Part shown: piece after piece, positions 26,181 through 33,849 of the stretch
Position numbering within the stretch: the stretch's first letter is position 1
Layout of the letters: every line of letters begins with the position of its first letter
Assembly: GCA_964565895.1 (NCBI GenBank)
Contig: CAZMGT010000007.1
Location: forward strand, 17,515 to 81,514
Length of the DNA stretch: 64,000 nt
Reading direction: 5' to 3'
DNA from: CAZMGT01 sp964565895
GTDB taxonomy: Bacteria; Armatimonadota; Zipacnadia; UBA1398; CAZMGT01
Program-made: the position numbers and the translations under genes
The notes under the pieces: generated by a model
What the model was told of the DNA's origin: nothing
The model's input: only the letters and a program-made list of their open reading frames with translations
Databases searched by the model: none

Positions 26181-27352
26181 TATCCTCCCTCCGGCCCGTC
26201 GGGAAGCTCGATGATGTAAATGTCGCGCCAGAGCATCTTCGCCTGCCCCCCGCTGTGTAGCTGAAGCGCGATTATCCCCTCGGTAAACCGCGGCTCGGGG
26301 TCGACGAAGTCCACCATGCGAAAGCCGTTTAGGTGGGTGGTAATGCGCTTGCCCTGGACTTTAAGGCGCAGCTCGTTCCAGTCGTTGGGGCGGAGCAGCT
26401 TCTCGGCCACAGGATCAGGCTGGGCGAGCCAGCCCCGGCCGCCCGTCTCATAAAGCCCGCCCGTGTGCCCCCCGATGCGCGGCTCAACCTCCGCTTGGAT
26501 GCCCTTGATTTCCGTGCCCGCGATCGCCGCGTGAAAGAATACCCCGCTGTTGCCCGGGCCCTCGGGCTTGAACTTTAGCCGAAGGATGAAATTCTTAAAG
26601 CTCCGCTCCGTGCCCAAATAGCCATACTTTCCGGTCACCGCCGAGCCCACGATAACCCCGTCGCGCACCTCCCACCTCTCCTCGCCATACTTGCGCCAGC
26701 CGGAAAGGTCTTTTCCGTTAAACAGCGACTTCCACCCCGGCCCATAGCCCAGGTCTTTAATGCGAATGTCCTTCCAGCGCACGCGCACCGGCGTCTTGCC
26801 CTGGTGCACCTGCAGGGCGATTATCCCGCTTACCGTGCGCTCGTCGTCGAGCTCGACGATCGTCGCCCCGTTGAGCTCGGTTTTAATGTGCTCGCCGATC
26901 ATCGAAATGCGCAGGGTGTTCCAGTCGTCGAGCTTGAGGACGTCCGGGGCGTCGGGGTTTCGGGCGAGCCACTTGCGGCCCGTGCGCTCCTCGTAGATCC
27001 ACCCCGTGCGCTTGTCCTTGGGGTGCACGTCGCACTGGTAGCCATACATCACGCCGTCGATCACGTGCGAGCGAAACTGCACGCCGGAGTTGCCCGGCCC
27101 CTCGATCTTAAACTTAAGCTCTAAGACAAAATCGGCAAACGACCTCTCCGTGCACAGCCAGCCATAGCGGCCGTCGCCCGTCTCGCCGATGATCTCGCCG
27201 TTTTGCACCGTCCACTTTCCCCCGCCCACCTCAACCCAGCCGGAGAGGTCTTTGCCGTTAAACAGCGGGGTCCAGGGGACGTCCTGCGGCGCTTGCGCTG
27301 CGCACACGGCGCACGCGCCAAGGGCCAGCGCAGCGAAAACAACGCGTTGCAT
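26180..27352 (-). CDS. Tandem DUF1080 (3-keto-disaccharide hydrolase-type) secreted protein
   Basis: 390 residues with signal peptide MQRVVFAALALGACAVCAAQ. Two DUF1080 (PF06439) domains are present: residues about 25-200, opening WTPLFNGKDLSGW, and about 205-385, opening WKSLFNGKDLSGW. They share the repeated RWEVRDGVIVG-type strands. The family is a concanavalin-like fold, and some members cleave 3-keto-glycosides, working after a Gfo/Idh/MocA dehydrogenase. The signal peptide puts it in the periplasm or outside. The start is supported by AAAGGAGAAA, and an extended -10 sits about 40 bases upstream. It is coupled to the SDR gene. Two domains in one protein are common in related phyla. Confidence 0.9.
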   Translation of the reverse strand: MQRVVFAALALGACAVCAAQAPQDVPWTPLFNGKDLSGWVEVGGGKWTVQNGEIIGETGDGRYGWLCTERSFADFVLELKFKIEGPGNSGVQFRSHVIDGVMYGYQCDVHPKDKRTGWIYEERTGRKWLARNPDAPDVLKLDDWNTLRISMIGEHIKTELNGATIVELDDERTVSGIIALQVHQGKTPVRVRWKDIRIKDLGYGPGWKSLFNGKDLSGWRKYGEERWEVRDGVIVGSAVTGKYGYLGTERSFKNFILRLKFKPEGPGNSGVFFHAAIAGTEIKGIQAEVEPRIGGHTGGLYETGGRGWLAQPDPVAEKLLRPNDWNELRLKVQGKRITTHLNGFRMVDFVDPEPRFTEGIIALQLHSGGQAKMLWRDIYIIELPDGPEGG

Positions 27353-27674
27353 GGCTGTTTCTCCTTTCCCGGCGGGTAGCGCGCACGTTGTTGATTCTAC
27401 CAGAGGGGCGCGATGACCTGTGACAGGCGGCTCTGCCGCGGCCAGGGGGCGAGCGCACGCATGTGGCCTCGTCGCTCGCCAGCGCGCCGGGCTGAGCTGC
27501 GCGGCCGATTTCGCGCGGCAGCCACTTAAGGAGGCTGCGCCCCGCGCACCGACCGCGCCTGCTCGGAAAAGCGCGGCTTTGCGCAGGAGCCGAACAATGC
27601 GCAGCGCCGACAGCGCGCGGCGCGAAAGCGGTTTGCCCCATGTAGGCGCGGGCCGGGGCTGTCGGAGCGGCCTG
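27353..27674. other. 322-base intergenic region, no gene seen
   Basis: Lies between the DUF1080 gene (start at its left edge, minus strand) and the MFS transporter stop (right edge, minus strand). Its left end holds the DUF1080 promoter signal described separately. The rest is G+C-rich with short palindromic runs of GCGC but no open frame with a ribosome site, no clear terminator for the transporter and no RNA gene that I can recognise. Confidence 0.6.
27394..27402 (-). promoter_or_regulatory. Extended -10 promoter element for the DUF1080-SDR unit
   Basis: On the minus strand the sequence reads TGGTAGAAT, an extended -10 (TGn-TAGAAT, five of six to the TATAAT consensus), about 40 bases before the DUF1080 ATG. 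No good -35 box is seen 16-18 bases upstream, as is usual for extended -10 promoters. Confidence 0.45.
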
Positions 27675-28934
27675 CTACTGCGGCTGGACGGCCTCCTCCG
27701 CCGCCGGCTTCTCCTCGGTGGGGATCTCCTCGCGGAAGAACATTAAGAACGCCGCGGCGCAAGCGATCGTCAGCCCGCAGGGGACGAGGTAGAGCAGCCG
27801 CCAGTCGGTGCTCAGGATCTCCCCGGCGGGGCCGTGCTGGCTGAAGTAGTCCCAGACCAGCCCCACGAACTTGCTCCCGATCGCCGAGCCAATGCCCAGG
27901 ACGACCACGGCGAACAGGCTCTGCGCCGAGGCGCGGATGTCGCGCGGGGCCACGGAGTCTACATAGACCATTCCCACGGTAAAGAAGAACACGTAGCAGA
28001 TGCCATGCAGGGTGAGCGAGGCGATGACCAGCCACAACGGCTTGCCCACGACAAACACAAGATAACGTATCGGCCAGGCGATGACCCCAATGGCCAGCGA
28101 CTTGCGATAGCCCAGGCGCGGGAGATAATAGCCCAGGGCAAAGGCCATGGTGAAGATCTCCGCGATCTGGGCCAGGGTCATCCACCCCGGCACTTGGGCC
28201 TCGGGCACGCCCAGATCAACGAGGAACGCCGAGGTGGGGACATAGTAGAACTGCAGCTCGGTGGCCACGATGAACGAGATGATCATGAACACGAGGAAGT
28301 TTTTGTTCTTGAGCATGCTCACCGCTTCGATGAACGCCCACGGGCTCTTGGCCTCCTTGGCCGGCGGGGTGTGGGGAAGGAAGAAGCAGAACAGCCCGAG
28401 GATAATAGCAAACGCGCCGGCGAGATAGAGCAAATCGCCCTGCCCCACCTCGGGCATCCACCCGCGCTGGACACCGACGCGCCAGAACGTCAGCCCCCAG
28501 CTAGCCACGATCCAGCCGATCGTCCCCCACACGCGAATTCCGCCGAACTCCTTGTCGACGTCCTCCATGTGGTGGAAGGCGAGGGAGTTGGTCAGGGCGA
28601 GGGTCGGGGCGTAAATAAGCGAGGCCACGGCCATTGTCCAGAGAAACGGCCCGTAGGTTCCCTGGGTGGCCATGAACAAAAAAGCCACCCCGCACAGAAG
28701 GTGCGACACGGCCAAAAAGTACTGCGTGGGCACCCAGCGGTCGGCCACCTGGCCCCCTAAAAACGGGCTTATTGCGCAGGCCAGGGGCAGGGCGAGGTAG
28801 ATCGTCCCGATCTGGTCACCCGTAAACCCCAGGGTCTTAGCCAAATACACCCCGAGCACGGGGGCCCAGGCACCCCACACGGCGTACTCCAAAAACATCA
28901 TTGCCGACAACCGCAGGCGAAGGCTTAAGCTCAA
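27675..28934 (-). CDS. MFS transporter, nucleoside:H+ symporter-like
   Basis: 419 residues with about 12 hydrophobic segments. The start is a TTG preceded by GGGAGGAG at 7 bases. Features match the NHS (NupG/XapB-like) branch of the major facilitator superfamily: FLEYAVWGAWAPVLGVYL in helix 1, GTIYLALPLACAISPFLGGQ, and GGIRVWGTIGWIVASW in helix 4. NHS proteins import nucleosides or sugars with protons across the inner membrane. The substrate could be a sugar released by the neighbouring hydrolases, but nucleosides remain possible. It is divergent from the glycyl-radical enzyme with a 175-base shared upstream region. Confidence 0.85.
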   Translation of the reverse strand: MSLSLRLRLSAMMFLEYAVWGAWAPVLGVYLAKTLGFTGDQIGTIYLALPLACAISPFLGGQVADRWVPTQYFLAVSHLLCGVAFLFMATQGTYGPFLWTMAVASLIYAPTLALTNSLAFHHMEDVDKEFGGIRVWGTIGWIVASWGLTFWRVGVQRGWMPEVGQGDLLYLAGAFAIILGLFCFFLPHTPPAKEAKSPWAFIEAVSMLKNKNFLVFMIISFIVATELQFYYVPTSAFLVDLGVPEAQVPGWMTLAQIAEIFTMAFALGYYLPRLGYRKSLAIGVIAWPIRYLVFVVGKPLWLVIASLTLHGICYVFFFTVGMVYVDSVAPRDIRASAQSLFAVVVLGIGSAIGSKFVGLVWDYFSQHGPAGEILSTDWRLLYLVPCGLTIACAAAFLMFFREEIPTEEKPAAEEAVQPQ

Positions 28935-29109
28935 CTTCTAACTCCTCCCGTGTGCCTGTGATCGCTCGTCCGTTTGACCTATTGGGTATTGTTACCGTAC
29001 AGCTCGAATCCCTTCTTTTGCGGCGATTGTCCGGCGCACACCAAGGCGGGGCCCTGTGCGCCCGCGGCAAATTGGGCTAACATATTCCCAGGCAAAGGGG
29101 TGGGTCGCC

Positions 29110-31443
29110 GTGGCCGAAGCAGCAGAGCCTGTGCAGGCCGGCGCGCTTAGCCCGCGCATCGCGCACCTTCTTGCCGTTGCGCGGGCGTTCGCCGACGACG
29201 TAGACCCCTCAGAGCGCGGCCGGGCGATTACCGAGGTGTTTCGCGCAACCGAGGGCGAGCCCGCCGTGTTGCGCCTTGCCCTTGCCCTGCGCCGCATGGC
29301 TGAGAGGGAAACGGTGCGCATTGAGGACGGCGAGCTGCTCGTGGGCCGCGCGCGGCGGCGCTGCCCCGCGCACCGCGGGATCCATGAAGGATATCTTTGG
29401 ACGCAGCAGCTCAGCCGCCCTGAGCTGTGCGGCGGCGAGCTAAGCGCCGTCCCCAACCCCTCGCCCGAGCTGGTCGAGCTTTACCGCTATTGGCGCGAGC
29501 GGCCGACGTTAGGCGCGGAGCTTGCCGCGCTGCTCTCCGACGGCGAGCGCCGGGCGATGCGCGCGGGCGTCTATAGCTCCCACGGGCTGGACTTCGTCCA
29601 CCGCTGCCTCGACTACTCGCTCGCCCTGAGGGAGGGGATGGAGCGCTTGCGCGCGCGGGCGCGCGAGGCTCTCGCCGCGCTTAGCCCAAGCGACCCCGAG
29701 TACGACGAGCGCCGAGCGTTTTACCGCGCGGCGATGATCTGCTGCGAGGCCGCCGTGACCTATGCCGAGCGCTACGCCGCCCAGGCGCAGCGGCTGGCCC
29801 GCGCTCCGGGGATAGACCGCGAGCGCCGCGCGGAGCTTGAGGAGATCGCCGCCATCTGTCGTCGCGTCCCGCGCTATCCCGCGCGCACGTTTCACGAGGC
29901 GTTGCAGGCGGTCTGGTTTGTGAACATTCTCGACCAGCTCGAGGGCAGCGGCAGCGCCCAGTCGTTTGGCAGGCTCGACCAATACCTTTGGCCCTACTAC
30001 GAGCGCGACATTACCGACGGGCGCATTGACCGGCGACGCGCGCTGGAGCTTATCCAGTGCCTGTGGGTTAAGTGCTACAAGACGTTTGACTTCCACTACG
30101 TTACGGTGGGCGGCGTGCGCGCGGATGGGAGCGATGGGACAAACGAGCTTTCCCTGCTTTGCCTCGAGGCCACAGCAGCGTTGCGCACGCCGAAGGCTTT
30201 GGGGGTGCGCGTGCACGCGGGGACGGCGCAGGATTTCTTGCAGCGCGCTGCAGCGGTTGCCTCGCTCGGCTTAGGCCGGCCGAATTTCTGGAACGACGAG
30301 GTGGTCGTTGAGGCGTTTTTGCGCCACGGCGTGGCGCTTAAGGACGCCCGCGACTACGCCGTTATCGGCTGCGTGGAGCTGACTATCCCGGGCAGGTGCA
30401 ACCCGCGGACAATGGGGCACAGCATAAACCTGCTTAAGTGCTTGGAGCTGGCGCTGTGCGGGGGCCGCGACATGCGCACGGGCGAGCAGCTCGGGCCGCC
30501 CTGCCCTACTCATTACGCAAGCTTTGCCGAGCTGCGCGCCGCGTTTCGCAGGCAAGTGGCGCATTTTGTCAAGCTTGCCATCGAGCACGACCTGCGCGCC
30601 TTTCGCCTGCAGGCCGAGCGCCGGCCGTGGCCGTTTGATTCGCTGCTTACGCACGACTGCCTGGCCCGCGGAAAGGACATAACCGCGGGCGGCGCGCGCT
30701 ATAACTTCGCCGGCGTTAACCTGTTCGGCTTCGCCAACGCCGCCAATGCTCTCGCGGCGATGGCCAAGCTCGTGTTCAAAGAGCGGCGCGTGAGCCTGGC
30801 TGAGCTTCGCACGGCGCTTGCCGCGAACTTCGAGGGATACGAAAAGCTGCGGCAACTGCTGCTTAACCGCGCGCCCAAGTATGGCAACGACGACGACTTC
30901 GTAGACGCGATCGCCGCGGAGGAGGTCGCCTTTTACCTGAGCGAGCTCGCCCGCTATCGCACGCCGGAGGGCGGGAGGTTTTGCGGCCTTATTTTCGGGA
31001 CGACGGGCCAGGCCGTGTACCGCTGGGCCGAGGCGACAGCGGCGAGCGCCGACGGCCGGCGGCGCGGCGAGCCCTTGGCTATGAGCTGCAACCCCGCCCC
31101 GGGCACAGCCCTGCGTGGGCCCACGGCGGCGATCCGCTCCGCGGCGAAGATCGACTATCGCCAGGCCGCCGGTGGGGTTTCGTTTATCCTCGACGTTCAC
31201 CCAAGCGCCGTCGCCGAGCACGGCGGCGCGCAACATCTTGCCTCGCTCATCCGTGCGTTTTTCGACCAAGGGGGAATGGAGATTTCGTTTAACATCGCCA
31301 GCGAAAAGACCCTGCGCGAAGCACAGCGCCACCCTGAGCGCTATCGGCATCTTATGGTTAGGGTGTTTGGCTTTAGCACGCAGTTCGTGGCGCTCGACCG
31401 CGAGCTGCAGGAGCACATTATCGAGCGCCTACGCGCCCGCTAG
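29110..31443 (+). CDS. Glycyl-radical enzyme of the PFL/dehydratase superfamily
   Basis: 777 residues. The GTG start (MAEAAEPVQAGALSP) is preceded by AAAGGGGTG. The thiyl cysteine lies in VIGCVEL, near residue 421; GCVE is the cysteine-glutamate motif of eliminating or decarboxylating glycyl-radical enzymes rather than the CC pair of pyruvate formate-lyase. The radical glycine is G754, in MVRVFGFSTQF, 23 residues from the C-terminus. The usual consensus has alanine, serine or cysteine where this has F753, and F or Y after the glycine. The N-terminal half reads SPRIAHLLAVARAF and LARAPGIDRERRAELEEIA. No radical-SAM activase is within the window. The substrate could be a diol, choline-like, glycerol-like or sugar acid. 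The oxygen-sensitive cofactor implies anaerobic activity. Confidence 0.88.
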   Translation: MAEAAEPVQAGALSPRIAHLLAVARAFADDVDPSERGRAITEVFRATEGEPAVLRLALALRRMAERETVRIEDGELLVGRARRRCPAHRGIHEGYLWTQQLSRPELCGGELSAVPNPSPELVELYRYWRERPTLGAELAALLSDGERRAMRAGVYSSHGLDFVHRCLDYSLALREGMERLRARAREALAALSPSDPEYDERRAFYRAAMICCEAAVTYAERYAAQAQRLARAPGIDRERRAELEEIAAICRRVPRYPARTFHEALQAVWFVNILDQLEGSGSAQSFGRLDQYLWPYYERDITDGRIDRRRALELIQCLWVKCYKTFDFHYVTVGGVRADGSDGTNELSLLCLEATAALRTPKALGVRVHAGTAQDFLQRAAAVASLGLGRPNFWNDEVVVEAFLRHGVALKDARDYAVIGCVELTIPGRCNPRTMGHSINLLKCLELALCGGRDMRTGEQLGPPCPTHYASFAELRAAFRRQVAHFVKLAIEHDLRAFRLQAERRPWPFDSLLTHDCLARGKDITAGGARYNFAGVNLFGFANAANALAAMAKLVFKERRVSLAELRTALAANFEGYEKLRQLLLNRAPKYGNDDDFVDAIAAEEVAFYLSELARYRTPEGGRFCGLIFGTTGQAVYRWAEATAASADGRRRGEPLAMSCNPAPGTALRGPTAAIRSAAKIDYRQAAGGVSFILDVHPSAVAEHGGAQHLASLIRAFFDQGGMEISFNIASEKTLREAQRHPERYRHLMVRVFGFSTQFVALDRELQEHIIERLRAR

Positions 31444-31455
31444 TGCGGGAGGGGG

Positions 31456-32085
31456 CTATTCCTCCAAAAGCTGCTTCATCAGCCGCTTGCGGCACTCCGG
31501 GCAAATGCCGTGGGTAAAGGTAATGTCGGTGTGGTCTCGGATGTATTGCTCGAGGGTCTCCCAATATTCGTCGTCGGTGCGCACTTTGCGGCACCAGGCG
31601 CACATGGGGAGCAGCCCTTGCAGGGTTCTCACCTCGGCGAGGGCCTGCTGGAGCTCTTTAACGGTGCGCTCGAGCTCGGCGTTTTTGCGCTTTAGCTCGG
31701 CCTGCAGCTCGGCCACGCGCAGGCCGGCGCGCACGCGGGCAAGCAGGACGCCCGGGTCAAACGGCTTGGCGAGGTAGTCGTCGGCGCCTGCGTCGAGGGC
31801 TTCCACGGTGTCCTGCGTGTCGGCTTTCGCGGTGAGCATAATTACGTAAAGGTCGCTTGTCGTGGGAGAGGCGCGGAGCTGGCGGACGAGCATTGCGCCG
31901 TCGAGGTGGGGCATCATCCAGTCGGTGATCAGGAGGTCTGGGCGGCGCTCGGTGAGCATGGCCAGGGCCTGTTCGCCGTCCTCGGCCAAGCCGACCTCGT
32001 AGTGCTCGCTGACCAGCAGCTTAGAGAGGATGACCTGAGTCGTGCGGTCGTCTTCGGCGACGAGAATGTACGGTCGAGAGCTCAT
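31456..32085 (-). CDS. Response regulator with coiled coil and C-terminal zinc-ribbon-like domain
   Basis: 209 residues. The receiver domain (1-120) has the acidic pocket at D12/D13, phospho-acceptor D55 in ITDWMMP, T85 and K107 in AKPFD. A charged helix (about 121-155, ELQAELKRKNAELERTVKEL) forms a coiled coil. The C-terminal segment has paired cysteines in LPMCAWCRKV and HGICPECRKR, about 30 residues apart, with an aromatic stretch YWETLEQYIRDH between. That resembles the small zinc-binding module found after receivers in orphan regulators. No kinase is adjacent, and the output is not a DNA-binding domain. The ATG has no clear Shine-Dalgarno sequence. It converges with the glycyl-radical gene, with 12 bases between the stops. 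Confidence 0.88.
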   Translation of the reverse strand: MSSRPYILVAEDDRTTQVILSKLLVSEHYEVGLAEDGEQALAMLTERRPDLLITDWMMPHLDGAMLVRQLRASPTTSDLYVIMLTAKADTQDTVEALDAGADDYLAKPFDPGVLLARVRAGLRVAELQAELKRKNAELERTVKELQQALAEVRTLQGLLPMCAWCRKVRTDDEYWETLEQYIRDHTDITFTHGICPECRKRLMKQLLEE

Positions 32086-32097
32086 GTCTATCACGTT

Positions 32098-32129
32098 CTT
32101 ATATAATTGCCACAGACAGTGGTTTTTTT
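32098..32129 (+). promoter_or_regulatory. AT-rich island with TATAAT box and short hairpin/T-run
   Basis: Between the response regulator and the sulfatase. TATAAT at 32102-32107 matches the -10 consensus exactly on the plus strand, though no -35 is evident; TATAAG is read on the minus strand at 32098-32103. Immediately after, CCAC-AGACA-GTGG and seven T (32110-32129) could form a weak 4-bp terminator-like hairpin. I read this as a shared promoter region; the hairpin could end transcription from the left. Confidence 0.35.
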
Positions 32130-32220
32130 CGGGCACCGCGGGTGATTCCCTTCCGCCGCGGGCCGAGGTGCGCCCGTGCGGGGCGGAGAATCGATTGCTT
32201 TGAGGGAGGCGAGAAAGACG

Positions 32221-33672
32221 ATGACCGAAAGAGAACAGCGCCCGGGCAGGGCAATGTCCCGACGAAGGTTCGTGCGCGGGCTTTCCGCCGCGGCGGCGAG
32301 CGCCGCGCTGGGCTTAGCCGCGTCTGAAGATGTCCATGCTGCCGGCCGTCGGCCGAACATTGTCTATGTCTTCGCCGACCAAATGCGCGCGCAGGCGGCG
32401 GGCTTCATGGGCAACAAGCAAGTGCGCACGCCAAACTTAGATCGCCTCGCGGCGCAGGGAATAGTCTTTGAAAACACCGTTTCCACGTGCCCCGTGTGCA
32501 CGCCCTATCGCGCGGCGCTGCTCACCGGGCGTTATCCGCTGACTACGGGAATGGTGCTTAACGACGCCCCCCTGCCCACGACCGAGGTAACCATTGCCAA
32601 GGTGCTCAAGCGGGCGGGATATCGCACGGGATATGTGGGCAAGTGGCACCTGGACGGGCCGCGCCGCGGAGGGTTTACCCCGCCCGGCCCGCGGCGGCAG
32701 GGGTTCGACGATTTCTGGGCCGTGGCCAACTGCACCCATAACTATATGCACTCGTTCTATTTCCGCGACGAGCCCAAGCCAATCTGGATTAAAGGCTATG
32801 ACGCAGACCACCAAACGGAGCTGGCCATCCAGTTCATTAAAGAGAGCGCCACGCGCCAGCCGTTTTGCCTCTTCCTCTCCTGGGGGCCGCCGCACGGGCC
32901 GTATAACCTGATGCCCGAGGAGTATAAGATCTACAAGCCGGAGGAGATCCAGCTCCGCCCCAACTGCACCAAGCCCCGGCGCCAGGACATCGCCGGCTAT
33001 TACTCGCACATCGCCGCGCTCGACCGCAACTTCGGGCGCATCATGGCCACGCTCGACGAGCTGGGCATCGCCCAGGACACGATCCTCGTATTCACCTCCG
33101 ACCACGGCGACATGCTTGGCTCGCACGGGATGTTCAAAAAGCAAAAGCCTTGGGAAGAGTCGCTTATGGTGCCCTTCGTCCTGCGCTATCCGCGCGCCGT
33201 CCCCGCGGGCCGGCGGACGACGGCGCTGCTGAGCAGCGTGGACATCATGCCCACGCTGCTCGGGCTGGCCGGGGTGGAGATTCCGGACACGGTGCAGGGG
33301 CGCGACCTTTCGCACATCGCCCGCGGCGCGGACGGCCCGCGGCCCTCGTCGGCGTTTTTGCAGCACGCCTGCCCGTTTATCGAGCCCATTCCCGAGTGGC
33401 GTGGGGTGCGCACGGAGCGCTATACCTACGTGCGCACGCTCGCCGGCCCCTGGCTGCTCTACGACAACGAGGCCGACCCCTATCAGTTGCGCAACCTCGT
33501 CGGCGACCCGGCGCACAAAGAGCTTCAGCAACAGCTAGACGACGAGCTTAACCGCTGGCTGGACAAGCTGGACGATGACTTTAAGCCGCGCGAGGTGTAC
33601 TGGAAGAGATTCGGCTATACGGTCAACGAGAGAAAAGAAATACCCTATACCACAAAGGTCGAAGGGGCTTAG
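32221..33672 (+). CDS. Tat-exported formylglycine-type sulfatase
   Basis: 483 residues. The start giving MTEREQRPGRAMSRRRFVRG is preceded by GGAGGCGAG, and SRRRFV is a twin-arginine signal. The sulfatase signature C93-T-P-Y-R with GRYP after it contains the cysteine that is oxidised to formylglycine. Metal-binding motifs include NIVYVFADQMR, and FTSDHGDMLGSHG holds the conserved aspartate and histidine near residue 297. It hydrolyses sulfate esters outside the cytoplasm. The two GH29 genes follow on the same strand, so removal of sulfate before fucose release is plausible. No sulfatase-maturating enzyme is in the window, so it must be supplied elsewhere. The cysteine type would need an FGE or anSME. 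Confidence 0.93.
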   Translation: MTEREQRPGRAMSRRRFVRGLSAAAASAALGLAASEDVHAAGRRPNIVYVFADQMRAQAAGFMGNKQVRTPNLDRLAAQGIVFENTVSTCPVCTPYRAALLTGRYPLTTGMVLNDAPLPTTEVTIAKVLKRAGYRTGYVGKWHLDGPRRGGFTPPGPRRQGFDDFWAVANCTHNYMHSFYFRDEPKPIWIKGYDADHQTELAIQFIKESATRQPFCLFLSWGPPHGPYNLMPEEYKIYKPEEIQLRPNCTKPRRQDIAGYYSHIAALDRNFGRIMATLDELGIAQDTILVFTSDHGDMLGSHGMFKKQKPWEESLMVPFVLRYPRAVPAGRRTTALLSSVDIMPTLLGLAGVEIPDTVQGRDLSHIARGADGPRPSSAFLQHACPFIEPIPEWRGVRTERYTYVRTLAGPWLLYDNEADPYQLRNLVGDPAHKELQQQLDDELNRWLDKLDDDFKPREVYWKRFGYTVNERKEIPYTTKVEGA

Positions 33673-33849
33673 CGAGCGGCTTCGCGGCCGCGCAGCTCGA
33701 GCCCCGGGCGCGGATGCAGGAGGCTCGGCCGCGCACAACGGCGGGCGCCTTCGCTCGGGCAAAACGTCCCCCCGCGCAGGATCGCCCCCGCGTGGCGCAG
33801 AACGAAAACGGGCGAGCATGTCGCTGTGGAACAGAAGAGGGTGAGCGTA

